The notes under the pieces: model-generated
The model's database searches: none
Seen by the model: only the letters and a program-made list of their open reading frames with translations
What the model was told of the DNA's origin: nothing
Assembly: GCF_963678635.1 (NCBI RefSeq)
Contig: NW_026970991.1
Location: 82,994-146,993 of the forward strand
DNA: 64,000 nucleotides
From: Symsagittifera roscoffensis
Taxonomy: Eukaryota; Xenacoelomorpha; Acoela; Convolutidae
Direction: 5' to 3'
Shown here: positions 1-11,800 of the stretch, in pieces
Layout of the letters: each line of letters begins with the position of its first letter
Numbering within the stretch: position 1 is the stretch's first letter
Position numbers and translations under genes: made by a program

Positions 1-120
1 TTTGTTTTCCAACCTAAGTCGCAAATATTGTTGCGTTAAAAAGAGTTCATTTTGAAAGTGTTCGTTTTGATCAAAAAACAGCTATTAAGTACAGCCAATG
101 CTAAGGATTTTAACACAGAA

Positions 121-293
121 TATTTTTGCTCCGACTTTGGTAACAAGAGTAACGGAAAATTTGTGCTCGGCGTGGGTTTTTTTCTTCAGATAAATTTCGA
201 CTTTTTAACTAGCTTTTTTTGACATTTTTTTTATATCATTCGAAAGCTATTGTTGTCTTGAGCTTAAATTTGAAAAGATATTTCAGCTGTGAT
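121..293 (+). repeat. partial copy of the GTTCCGACT repeat family
   Basis: This stretch resembles the start of the tandem units at 4.15-5.75 kb: a CCGACTTT-like start, a segment reading close to AACGGAAAATTTGTGCTCGG, then a T-rich block and TTGAAAAGATATTTCAGCTGTGATCAT. The similarity stops where the ATCT microsatellite begins. It looks like a truncated dispersed copy. No coding potential is evident. Confidence 0.7.
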
Positions 294-294
294 C

Positions 295-307
295 ATCTAT
301 CTATCTG

Positions 308-376
<69 letters not shown>
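295..376. repeat. (ATCT)n microsatellite
   Basis: About 80 bp of almost pure CTAT/ATCT tetranucleotides with one CTGT interruption. It starts exactly where the preceding repeat copy ends, so the repeat may have seeded it. Confidence 0.97.
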
Positions 377-946
377 TATTTAATTGGCATTTCATGTGAC
401 GCATGTTTAAGAAGTCCCTATGTTGACATGTTTAAGAGAATTCTATGTTTGCATGATCAAACTTTTTCAACGTATTATTTTTTGCATGTTTAACGAAAGT
501 GTTCTTGCACGTTTAAGCTATATCGTACATTAAAACGCTTTAGAATTTTCATTTGGCACATGTTCAAGAAGTCCCTATGTTGGCCAAAACCTTGCAAGGG
601 TTGAAAAATTTATTCAAGTCAGCGTTTCAAAATCAATTGGAGCTCGAATGCGCTTCAACTCTTACATTTTTTCTGTATTCCCAACGTAAAACTATCGAAG
701 TTTTTGTTTCACAATTTACTTGATTAAATTTGAATTTCTCAACCCCATAGTGGGGTGCTATCAGGGTACAATCTGGGGTTGCAAATCTAGCCTCCAAGTG
801 TGACTGCTCAAATCCTTATGGTTTTCGAGATATGGCGTTTTTAATGATTTTGTCATTTTTTTTCTTCAAATATCGGTCACATTTTTGCAAATATCGGTCT
901 TGTGTATGCGAAGTGCAACTTCGCCTCTGTGTGTCTGTGTGAAATA

Positions 947-1200
947 ATGTTTGCCAATGTTGAAATACTTCTGTTTGCTGCTAGTACGAACAGTAGTAGT
1001 GTAAAGTAGTGAACAGTTGTAGTGTAAAGTGCTCGAGACAATCTACGGTTATCAGCATACATATGATGAATCGCGCATGCTTCAACATGACAATTTTCCC
1101 TTTTTCGCAGCGCAGTTTTTTTTAGCTTCTTGTTTCAGTGTTCATTATTAACAAATTTTGGCCTGTACTACAGATAACATACTTTGCCATAATGGCTAAA
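947..1200 (+). repeat. dispersed repeat, copy 1
   Basis: Shares collinear blocks with 2765-2960, including ACGGTTATCAGC followed by a CATATG segment, ACAATTTTC, and GTTTCAGTGTTCATT then AACAAATTTTG. The two copies differ by many substitutions and small indels, so the duplication is old. No terminal repeats or coding region are visible and the family is unknown. Confidence 0.7.
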
Positions 1201-2427
1201 AAATGTCTGAGGTGGCATCTCCTCAAATGTCTTGAAAGCTTGGAAAAAATGGGAAATTTTTTCGTATTTGGGATTTGATTGTCGCCTAATGAGGTCCTGA
1301 TCTTCTGTTTTATTTTTTTATTCTTAATTTGATGGCAATGTTGAAAATGGCAATGTTTGTCAATTACTAGATTCCGTTTTAGGCTTCACGTTGTGAGGTT
1401 AAGACAGGATGCTTCATAACTCATTAGATTTGGAGAAATGACTTTTTAATTATTTTGTAGGTTTGTCTGTTTTGAGTCAAGGTAGATTTAGCAAACTTAA
1501 CGATGTTATCAAAGCGGATCAGGGCCAAAACAATTTTTCTCAGTTAAATAGTAAAATCGGGATCCAAAATTTCAAAATCGGGATCCAAAAATGCATCTTT
1601 TTAAATTTACTTAAATTAGAAAATGGAAACCGCCTTCAGATGCCCTTGGTCTCTGTGCTTTGATATATATGGCAATATAGTTTTTATGGAAGCAATTTAC
1701 AGATTCAACAATGTGTTTATGCATCGTTTGTGCGAGTCTTGAGCTATTTTTTGTTTTTGGAGGGGTATGCTGTGCGAAAATCAATATTTCCAAACTGGAA
1801 TCTGACTAATTTAAACGAACATAAACCTCACTCTCATGTGATCTCTTGATTTACCTCTGAGCGCTTATTTTTTGATGATGTTGTATGTAATTCTCGATTT
1901 AATTGTTGAAAATTTTAGGCAGCCTGACCATCGATGAATGGTTTTATCTAATTCTTGCAGTATACCAATTACGAGCACACTCATCGCACAAACACGACCA
2001 CTACGCAATACTACACATCCGCCCATAACTATGGGATCAGATCAGCGAGAAAATTTCGGTTCCAAAAAAGAGATAGTTAGAAAGATAAAAGTCTGATGTA
2101 TCCACAAACATCAGTTGAAATAACAACAAAGTAGATTCCCAGAAGTAAAAATTAGAGATTGGACGCGACTTGGCATCTCAATTAGGATACGGTTATTGTA
2201 CTCGTCCTAATTTTTGTTTGAGTATAATTAACAACCGAAAGAAAATAGAGTGTCCACTGTGTCACGTAGTATTTCACGACACAAAACTTCACGACTCTTC
2301 AGTTGTCAAATCCGACAGAGTTGGTTTTAAGGTGCGTATAGAAAGGCTCTCATAGTGGCTGCGATGCTGAGCCACTGCTGAAATGAAGACTGATGCAGAA
2401 CGGCTCTTGCCAATTGCTATCAAGTGA

Positions 2428-2545
2428 GGCAAAAATGGTTAATCGAGCTGGTTAATCGAATTAAAGTACGTTAAAACCACTGGAGACTAACAAATTATGT
2501 CACTAGCCGATAACTAAATGTCTGGTACAAAGTAACCGACCTTAG
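2428..2545 (+). repeat. dispersed repeat pair, member 1
   Basis: The segment with GAGGCAAAAATGGTTAAT and GTCACTAGCCGATAACTAAAT resembles 2975-3100 in order and spacing. Together with the flanking pair at 0.95 and 2.77 kb, it suggests a larger, old composite repeat. Confidence 0.6.
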
Positions 2546-2764
2546 ACTTGGAGAAGTGAACAACTGTGTTGTCATAGTATGGCTTTTGGACGAGCTGAAA
2601 TCGACCAAACGGATATCTGGTTTAACTAAATCAACGTACTGATTACGACAGAGAATGGATCCAAACGACGCCGCCTTCTCGTGGTGACCTATTGACATTT
2701 TGAAAAACCAATATATAGCAAGGTTTAGTTTTTTAAAATTAAATCGGGGTGTTTTTAATATTCT

Positions 2765-2960
2765 TTGCCAATAAGAAATACGTCTGTTTGCGACTAGTAC
2801 TAGCCAATTGATGTAAAATTTCCAAAGCTATCCACGGTTATCAGCTGCATATGTTGGGTCGTTTGTGATTTAACCTTACAATTTTCTCTGTCGCGCATTG
2901 CAAGGTTTTAGTGTCGTGTTTCAGTGTTCATTCTTAACAAATTTTGTCCGGCACATCAGA
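2765..2960 (+). repeat. dispersed repeat, copy 2
   Basis: Diverged copy of the 947-1200 segment in the same orientation. It begins with TTTGCCAAT and keeps the CACGGTTATCAGCTGCATATG block and the TTTCAGTGTTCATTCTTAACAA block. Confidence 0.7.
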
Positions 2961-2974
2961 TTCCATGGCAAAAT

Positions 2975-3100
2975 GAGGCAAAAACGTTTAATTCAAGACG
3001 AATCTAATCGAAATTTCTACCACTTGAAACAAACAAGTGACGTCATTGGCCGATAGTTAACACGCTAGTACAAATAAACCGGCCTTATACGCGAAGAGTT
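2975..3100 (+). repeat. dispersed repeat pair, member 2
   Basis: Contains GAGGCAAAAACGTTTAAT and GTCATTGGCCGATAGTTAAC, matching the blocks at 2428-2545, and the shared GTACAAA..AACCG(A/G)CCTTA end. Confidence 0.6.
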
Positions 3101-4148
3101 TTTATGAGTGGGATTTGAGATAAGCTCAAATGAAGCTCCGATCTAATAATTAAAAATACTACGAATGAAAATGATACCAATCAAATTTTTTCATTACGAG
3201 CAGGGAAGCACCCAACCCGTGCTCAAAAGTGGTTGAGACAGTGGTTGAGCTGAGCTGATCAACAGCACTAACACTTCACTACCCAAAGTGTTCCAGCTTT
3301 GGTACTTTTTGACTACACTCATCTCCCATTTTGACTGACCATCCGCGAAGCATTTGGACCGTGCCTTAGGTGCCAATTAAAATAAAATGACGAAAAACTT
3401 GAGCCGAAAAATACGATTTTGCTATCAAAGCCTCATTTTTGACAGGGTATCTTGTATTTGGAGAGATTTCAGTAAATTTTTCACGAAATAAAAAATTCGC
3501 AGAATTTTTCGCCAGGTGTTGCAGATAATTCCGACAAAAGAGCCTTTTATTTCAGGACAGGTTCAAACGGACCTCCTGAATATATAAAAACGACGCGCGT
3601 TGGTTCCAACGTTCGTTCAAAGACTTTTCATGATGCTGAGAAATCTCTAAATTACACGCTAAAATTTTTTTGGCTTCTAAGTGTTAGTGGACGAACATGT
3701 GATGTAACATTATGGATTTTTCGATGATTTGTGTCTCTAAATGGCGTGAATCAGACTGAGAATCAAGTCAAGCAAAACTACGATTACTCTTGCTTTGTCT
3801 ATAGCTTTTGTTTACTACAATTTTGCCGGAAAAACTGTTTTGCTCTGTCAAGGATTGTTGTGATTCTCCTAGTTAATTTAGCTCGGACTAAAAACATGGA
3901 GAAAAGTTTCAAAATGGAATAAAGTATGAACAAACCCAAGTGAAACAGCGAAAATTTTGCTTTAATACTTTTTGCGTTCAATTTCAGATATATACTGTAT
4001 ATTTCAACAAAACTAGCTTTAATTTCAAGAAATTTGTTCCCTGATTTTAAATTCAATACGTGTACTTCCTGAATTATAATTCCTACATATATAGATCCTG
4101 ATTTTAATTTTCAACCCTCGCTGTTCTGTAATTTTTATATGGCTTTTT

Positions 4149-4651
4149 GTTCCGACTTTCGATACGAAAGTAACGGAATATTTGTGCTCGTGGTTGGGTT
4201 TTTTTTTCTTCAGACAAATTTCGACCTTTTAACTAGCCATTTTTGACGGAATTTTTTTTATCATTCAAAAGGTATTGTTGTCCTGAGCTCAAATTTGAAA
4301 AGATATTTTACCTGTGATCATTTTTCATAAAGTTATGGGGGTTTAAAGATTGTCATTTTGGCCAATTTGCCAATTTGGGACAATTAACGCGCGATATATT
4401 TCGCGCTATTAACGCGTAAGCGGAGAGTTAATCCGTCTTAAAATCATTCCAAATTGGTTGAAAGAAGCTTACTTGCCATTTTTGATTTGTTACAAGGAGC
4501 GAAATTCATCCTTTTACACTTTACATGGCGTGTGGGGGGATGATTTTAATTTAAAAAAATTTTAATAAAAAAAATAATAATTTCATTTTTTTTTACATTT
4601 AATTTTTTAATGTTATTACTGATCCATAAAGCTTTAAAAGGCAGTCGGAAC
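4149..4651. repeat. short element bounded by GTTCCGACT / AGTCGGAAC
   Basis: GTTCCGACT at 4149-4157 is exactly inverted as AGTCGGAAC at 4643-4651, about 500 bp apart. Inside is a palindrome-rich block, with CGCGATATATTTCGCG flanked by TTAACGCG motifs. There is no open frame of note. It could be a small non-autonomous DNA element, but no target duplication was identified, so the boundaries are provisional. Confidence 0.5.
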
Positions 4652-6190
4652 ATTCAGGGCTTCACCCTGATACGAGCAGTCTTGTATTATGTTTATTTTC
4701 AACAGCTGCATTTGAGCTTCAGTTTGCCTCAAGCTCAGTATCAGAAAATTTAATGTAACTAATCAATTTTACCATAACTACCCAACAGACAAAGTGAAAG
4801 CTATTTAGATATAGGCTGATAAGTTATTTTGAGTTATAAGATAATGTAAGAGTTATAAAAGATGCAGTTTGTTGAAATTACAACGTTACTGTTGAAATAT
4901 AATGGTAGGATTGTTGAAATCAAAAGTCATTTAGCAGCCTTGTTGTTTCAACTTTCGAAGAAAGTGACGGAATATTTGTGCTCGGGGTGTTTTTTTTCTC
5001 AATACAAGTTTCCACTCTTTAACTAGTCATTGCGGATTTTTTTAACGTCATTCAAATAGTATTGTTGTCCTGAGCTCAAATTTGAAAAGATATTTTTACC
5101 TGTGATCATTTTTCATAAAGTTATGGGGGTTTAAAGATTGCCATTTTGGCCAATTTGCCAATTTGGGACAATTAACGCGCGATATATTTCGCGCTATTAA
5201 CGCGTAAGCGGAGAGTTAATCCGTCTTAAAATCATTCCAAATTTGTTGAAAGAAGCTTACTTGCCATTTTTGATTTGTTACAAGGAGCGAAATTCATCCT
5301 TTTACACTTTACATGGCGTGTGGGGGGATGATTTTTATTTAAAAAAATTTTAATTAAAAAAAATAATAATTTCATTTTTTTTACATTTAATTTTTTAATG
5401 TTATTACTGATCCATAAAGCTTTAAAAGGCAGTCGGAACATTCAGGGCTTCACCCTGATACGAGCAGTCTTGTCTTATGTTTATTTTCAACAGCTGCATT
5501 TGAGCTTCAGTTTGCCTCAAGCTCAGTATCAGAAAATTTAATGTAACTAATCAATTTTACCATAACTACCCAACAGACAAAGTGAAAGCTATTTAGATAT
5601 AGGCTGATAAGTTATTTTGAGTTATAAGATAATGTTAGAGTTATAAAAGATGCAGTTTGTTGAAATTACAACGTTACTGTTGAAATATAATGGTAGGATT
5701 GTTGAAATCAAAAGTCATTTAGCAGCCTTGTTGTTTCAACTTTCGAAGAAAGTGACGGAATATTTGTGCTCGGGGTGTTTTTTTTCTCAATACAAGTTTC
5801 CACTCTTTAACTAGTCATTGCGGATTTTTTTAACGTCATTCAAATAGTATTGTTGTCCTTAGCTCAAATTTAAAAAGATCATTTCTCGCAATGTTATGGG
5901 GATTTAAATATTGCCAATTAGGGACAATTAACGCACGATGTATTTCGTGCTATTAACGGGTAAATGAAGATTTAATCCGCATTGGAATTTGTTTCAAATT
6001 GATATGAGGCTTGATATTTAGTGTATTTATTACTTACCAACATGCGAGATATATCGTATTAATCTTTAAATAGCTTGGGGACGATTTTCAATTATTTTTT
6101 TTTTGAAAAATCTTATCAGTTTTTTTAAAGCGAACACTGCTGTATAGACCTTGAAACGCAGTCGGAACATTTGGGGCTTTGCTCTTATAC
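4172..6190. repeat. tandem array, period about 790 bp (two full units plus a diverged third)
   Basis: Unit 1 runs 4172-4965, unit 2 4966-5753, and a diverged partial third unit about 5754-6190. Units 1 and 2 are nearly identical along their length. Each carries the ACGGAATATTTGTGCTCG start, the CGCG palindrome block, GGCAGTCGGAACATTCAGGG and the small hairpin AGGGCTTCACCCT. The third unit has the same order but many substitutions. The near-identity of units 1 and 2 points to recent duplication or gene conversion. Confidence 0.92.
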
Positions 6191-8640
6191 GAGCAGACTT
6201 ATTATAATTAAGATAGTTTTGTTGAAATATACTATTGGAAATTTTCATATTGGATTCAAAAACGTATGGCTCAATTGCTATGTTAATGTATTTCATGACT
6301 ATAATTGAGTCATTTTGGTAAACCCCCATGGCTTCAAGAAAATTTGATCACAGGTAAAGTATCCTTTAATTTTGAGCTCAGGACAGCAATACTTTTCGAT
6401 TGATATTAAAAAATTGCTGGTCAAAAATTTGTCTGGAGAATCTCAAGCAGCTTTTTGAAAGAAATAAATGTGAACGTTTTCACATAATTGATCATGAAAA
6501 AAGTATAATACCGAAGATTAATTTATCAAAGGGTTGCCTCGATTTTTTTGTCTCATACACCGAGAATTTCATTTTTGCCATGAGGTTACAATAAGCTTCT
6601 TGACATGTGAAATAGATATATGTGAGTCATAATCCGCTAAAAAACGATCTTAAAATATTTTTGTTTAAATATCAAAAATCTCGTTTATAGAAAAATTGCA
6701 GAAAATGACAAATAGCTGTAGAATGAAAGTTGTTATAAAATGAAACAAGAGTTACTTGCTATTCTATAGCGCTGAACTTTCCGATAACAATTACTGATGC
6801 AAAAAATATTTTAAAAAAGAAAGAACGAAAGTCTTTTTATGCTCCTGGGTAACAACTGATAGCTAGATCAGTACAAACTGCCAAGGGCTTTATCAATCCA
6901 CGATTGTTTTTAGTCTGATATGATAGTAGTGCCGTGGCCAATTGATAAAGCGCGTGGCTCTCTACATGATCACACAGGGTTTCCAATGTCTTCCGCCTCC
7001 TCAAGGTGGCAAAGCCTCCCCCAGTATGACCCTTAAGTGATTAGAGCCGGGTTCTAATAAGTATGAAATATTTGATACGATATATCATTCGACCCCTATT
7101 TGGTATCTGGTTTTGTGTGGAAAAAAAAATAAAGTTCAAAATAAGCACACCCGAATAAAATGTTCCCAAGAAGAAGCCTCATAGCATTAAAGTGTTTTGG
7201 TGTACCTAAGTAATAAAATAAGGTTTCTTGGCAGTTTTAAAGTTGCTTTAACAAACTAAAATTTGTCTGGTTTGCTTTTTATATTTCCCGTTATCAGTAA
7301 AAAAACGCCAAATATCCGAACGCATGAATTTTTCTCTTCTAAGTCAGGAGCAAGGTGTTCTTGAAACTGTGCTACGATGACTGTTTAAGAACTTGGAAGG
7401 ACACTAAAAGAAAAAGATAATTATTAATTGAGGTTTTTCATATGTGTCGCTTTTGAACTCGCACGCAAAAAATAATGCTGCACTCGTTGAAAAAAAAACC
7501 GATTCAAAAGAAGCAAGTGCGTAGCGTCACCAAGCAATTAGATATTTCCATTTGTTCAAAAATTTAAGGTACGCAAATGACTATTTTAGTTAACCGAATT
7601 TTTTATCAATGTCGTTAGAAATTTTTGGTTAATTGAGTTAAGACGATTGGAAATTGGAAATTTTAGCGCCGGTGATAGTGAGCGCGACTAAATTTCATGA
7701 TCCATAAATTTGATCAAATTTTTAATTTTGGACCCCATTTTTTCCAACAATTTTGTTAATTGCTTTTTTAACTAAATTATTTTTTCCGAAATTTTTCCAG
7801 CATCCAAAAAAACGCAAAGTTATCAGATGCAATAATTTTCTCCAGATAAGTCATAACATTAAATTTTGCTCTAATCAGTCGAATGAGCTACTCTTAAGTT
7901 AACTTTTGTAGACTATTTGTATATATAAATAAATGGTAAACTTTAAGGCAAAATTTAATCCCAATTCTTTTTTCCCATTACTTAATTTGGTAAGGCTCTA
8001 TAGTTGGTCTGATTTCTGAATTTTAATACAGAAGTCAAGCTTCAGTTCCCTCTAAAACTGCGTTTTCGCCTTAAGTCATTTATTGTTCACAAATTAGTCG
8101 TGAAACATTTTTTATTTCACTTTTTCCCATCTGACTTTTAAAATGAGTTGTTAAATTAGGCTTTAACGAAAACTAAGACTAAAAGTTTCTCATTTCTAAA
8201 CGGCTTTTACGAGCAGAAACTCCTGTGATAATTGAATTTTTGTTAATGCGCACTTTTTTCACCGCTTGATTTTGCCGTAAAATTCATTTAAAAGCGGTGT
8301 TTATAGCAAAAAAAGGCGGCCTCCCGAGTTTTTTGCAACAATTAATAGTTTTTTTTTCAATTTAAATACAAAAAGCTGCAGTAGGGGACGCAATAATTGA
8401 GAATTTTTTCTGTTATATAAAATTTTCTGCTATTTATGATTTATACTTATCATATTTAGATGTTTTTATTAACTCTAAAATAGCGAAGAAAATTACCTCC
8501 AAGTTTTTTAATTGCTATTATTGGCGTCTGTAATTTTTAACGTGCGTTTTTTCAGACTAGTATTGTTACTATTATAATAATAGTCTAATATATCCAATAT
8601 ATTGTCTATTATTATCACCATCATCAGGTAGTGGTATAAA
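6191..8640. other. non-coding upstream region of the CCCH gene
   Basis: AT-rich sequence without a recognisable gene. It should include the promoter and 5' UTR of the downstream zinc-finger gene. Just before the start codon lies a pyrimidine/AT-rich run ending in CATCATCAG followed by GTAGTGG, which could be a 3' splice site for an upstream non-coding exon. A possible tRNA-derived SINE is listed separately. Confidence 0.5.
6920..7130 (+). repeat. possible tRNA-derived SINE
   Basis: TGGCCAATTGATAAAGCGC resembles a pol III A box in its tRNA context. GGGTTTCCAATGTC and, further on, GGGTTCTAATAAG are weak B-box-like strings. The segment ends in an A-rich tail (GGAAAAAAAAATAAAG). Spacing is not that of an intact tRNA and no target duplication was defined, so this is a weak call. 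Confidence 0.3.
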
Positions 8641-8815
8641 ATGAACTCCGAAATTGAAGTCGCACTACCTTACAAGAAGAAGCTGTGTAGTAACTTCACG
8701 AAAGGGTCTTGCATCGCCGGACAAGACTGTACGTTTGCTCACGGACAACGAGAACTGAGGAGTTTTGAGAACCCAATCTACAAATCGATGCTGTGTACTT
8801 CGTACGAACAGGGAG
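8641..8815 (+). CDS. CCCH gene exon 1 (finger 1, start of finger 2)
   Basis: Begins ATG and encodes finger 1 (KLCSNFTKGSCIAGQDC then TFAHG) and the first half of finger 2 (MLCTSYEQG). The donor GGGAG|GTATGT is strong. The exon ends in phase 1 and joins cleanly to exon 2, completing finger 2 across the junction. Confidence 0.85.
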
Positions 8816-11800
8816 GTATGTAATACTTCTGAACCAAGCTTCTTTTATTGATAGTTCGCGTAATTGACGAGACTGTCCTAGGACTTGATTCAATTGATAC
8901 TTTTTGTTTTAAACCTGAGCTCGTTTAGCTTTAACCAATGAGTTCCCCCACCCCCATTTTAGCCATAACTTATTGGGCCCAAAAAAATCCTTACGGTGGC
9001 TATAATTATCTAGACCGAAGGCTTATAATAGAAAAGTAATGATTTCGATCGTTATCAGATGGTACAGCTGAGATGAGTTTCATTTTATGAGCTAAACCTC
9101 TGTTTTCTTGTTGTTGCAGGTATTTGTCAGATGGGCAATGACTGTCTGCTGGCGCATGGGGAGGGGGAACTGAGGGCTGATGACGTTGTCACCTCAATGG
9201 GCGGGGCGAGTCAGGATGAGAATGTTCCCCCTGTGGGGGCAAAAGGAGGTCAAACTGGACAAACGAAGAAGGGACAGTACAAGGTTAGAATTATTTCTTT
9301 AATGCAATATTTTTTGGCTTATCCATTTTTGATTACCGTGTTTCAAGAGGTTCCATTAATAGTTATACCCTGAAAAGCTATTTTTATTACACTTGCGGTG
9401 GCAAATGTTTAATTGGAACTATTAGTTTTATAATTCTTGAAATCCCTGTGGTATAAGTTTCAATTCTTGGCAGCGAAAAATTCAACCTCCAAAATTTTAT
9501 TTGATTATCGAATTAATTTTTAATATTTTTAAGAGTGCTCTATGCATCCACTTCGTGAAACACGGCAGCTGCAACATGGACACTAACTGTCAGTTTGCCC
9601 ACGGGAAGGAAGAACTAACCAACACTTCTCCACCAGACACAAATGACCCCAAATACAAGACTAAATTGTGCATCCCATTCGAACAGGAGAATTTCTGTCC
9701 TAATGGGGACTACTGTGTGTTTGCCCATGGAAATGGAGAGCTCAAAAGCTTACCCGAGGTTTGAAATATTTTAAACGAGCATCAGGCGTTTTTCGCTGCT
9801 CTTTTTATGTTAATGTTTTTTGTTACCTTAGGCTCAAAATTGACCTCAAAAAATGCTTGTCAACCAGAGATGCCTGATTAATGTTTTCATTTTATCACAC
9901 TTGTTTGCCCTATTTTCCCAGTTCCTTTTGAGTTCCTAATGTTCTCTGAAAGGAGAATATAATCTTGGAAATCCTAGAAGTTAATATGTTGTTTGGTACT
10001 TTCATAAATTACATTCTTGGACAGAATTTATTTCAAATTCAGGGTTTTAGTCTTTAAAATGCCTGTTTTCGGTGTCCATTTTGGACATAATTTGCTACGA
10101 AATTCAGTGAAATCTTTAATTAGACCAAGAGCAAATGATCAGAACTACCCTCTATGAAACTATCAATATTTGGTTTCAATGACTTACCAATGTTATGCGG
10201 ATCTGATCATTACAGTTGTTCTCAATTGCGCTAAGTTTTGAACTTTGCATGAAAAAGTAAGAAAAGTCCGAGCTTAGTAAAATTTCACACTGATTGTTTC
10301 TCGCTGAGAATGTTTCGCGTCGCTTGAACAATTTTTTTACTCCGGTCATTCAAGAAATAATTCAGTACGATGCAAAACTTAGTGCAGATGAGGAAAACTG
10401 GCATTTTCAGACCTGGCAATTACATAGGTAATTCATTGAAACCAAATTTTACCTAATAAAACCAACAGATAGTTTCATAGATGGTAGCTCTGATCATTTG
10501 CTCTTGGTCCATATAAAAGTTTCACTGAATTTCGTAGAAAATGTTGTCCAAAATGAACACCGAAAGCAGACGTTTTAGAGACTAATATCCTGAATTTTGG
10601 CTTTACTTTGTCCACTAGTGTAGTTGTTCCAACCATTTAAAAAATGCGGTAGAACTTAGTATTCGGGTGTGATTTAGTTTTTTTTGCTTTTTTCACGCAA
10701 AATCAGGTACCACAAATAAGCATCGGAATATGTCGAATTATATAAAATATTAAAGCCCTCTCAGTCGTGATTCGAACGATATTAAAATATTCGGTGTGGA
10801 GAAAAATTGGCTTGAAATTTTTGATTTTTGTCTAATTTGCTGCTATTAAGGTCAGCGTGCAGGCTTACAATAGCTTATTTACGCTTAATTTAAGACGTGA
10901 AAGCCTAGTTATGCTCAAGAAAAGTTAGTATTTTGTGTTGCTAGCGCCATTTTGGGAATATTTTTTTGTTCATTTTTGTCTTTTTTTTTGCAAACTGCTT
11001 CCAAGTGGCCTATTCAGCTATGACTGTCGAATATGCCTAATTTCTTTTTTTTTCGTTCAGAATTGTTTTTATTACACCACTCAGAGAAAACAACACTATT
11101 GGAAAAAATGTTGTATTTTTGTGTAGACTATCATCGGAACATTTTGTGGTATTTGCAGTGTAACCTGTAACCGGCTATCCTTGTTTATCATTTTGATTAG
11201 GATGACAAGAAGGGCAAGGCAGCTGCTCTTTACAAGACTAGTCTGTGCAACAACTTCATTAACCTAGGACTGTGCCCCAGTGGGAAGAACTGCTCGTTTG
11301 CGCATGGGAAGTATGAACTGAGACCCATCGGATTTGACGGTAAATTTTTGTACATTTTGCCTAATGCCATTGTTGTTCCGACCATTGAAAATGGGGAGGA
11401 ACTTTGGATTCAGGTGTATTTTTTGTTTTTTTTCCGCGTAAAATCAGCTACCACAATTAATCATCGGACAGGGTTAAGTGGTATATCATATTAAAGCCCT
11501 TTCGAGACTTTCAAAATTTTCAATTTTTTTCCTCGCAGTGTCGAGAAAAACCGGTTTGAAATTTTTGATTTTTGGCCTAATTTTGAGCTAATTACTAAGG
11601 TAGTTAGTAATTGCAATAGCTTATTTAAGCTTAATTTATGCCGTGAAAACTTATTCTTACTAAATAGCGCAATTTTGGTAATAAAAAAATTGAAAATTCA
11701 AAAAATCTCCGCAGAATTTTTATTTCGTTTTCCAGTCATTCTTCTTCATAAACTGTTTTGCAATTGACGTATTTTACTATGGTTCTGAAATATGCTCAAG

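Larger units (their letters stand above)
377..4148. other. non-coding stretch, no gene recognised
   Basis: AT-rich sequence with only short chance reading frames and no recognisable domain. It contains two dispersed-repeat pairs, listed separately, and a short direct duplication of AAATCGGGATCCAAAA near 1,555-1,590. The frame at 2170-2355 contains a CPLC...H motif that could pass for half a zinc finger, but it is isolated. Confidence 0.6.

Noticed and set aside
295-376. CRISPR-like or regulatory array
   Set aside because: Pure tetranucleotide microsatellite with no spacers.
2170-2355. 61-codon frame with CPLCHVVFH, zinc-finger-like
   Set aside because: Single motif in a non-coding repeat-rich region, with no continuation, splice context or second finger.
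6920-7130. A true tRNA gene
   Set aside because: A-box-like sequence is present but no cloverleaf with a matching B box at normal spacing; kept only as a weak SINE candidate.
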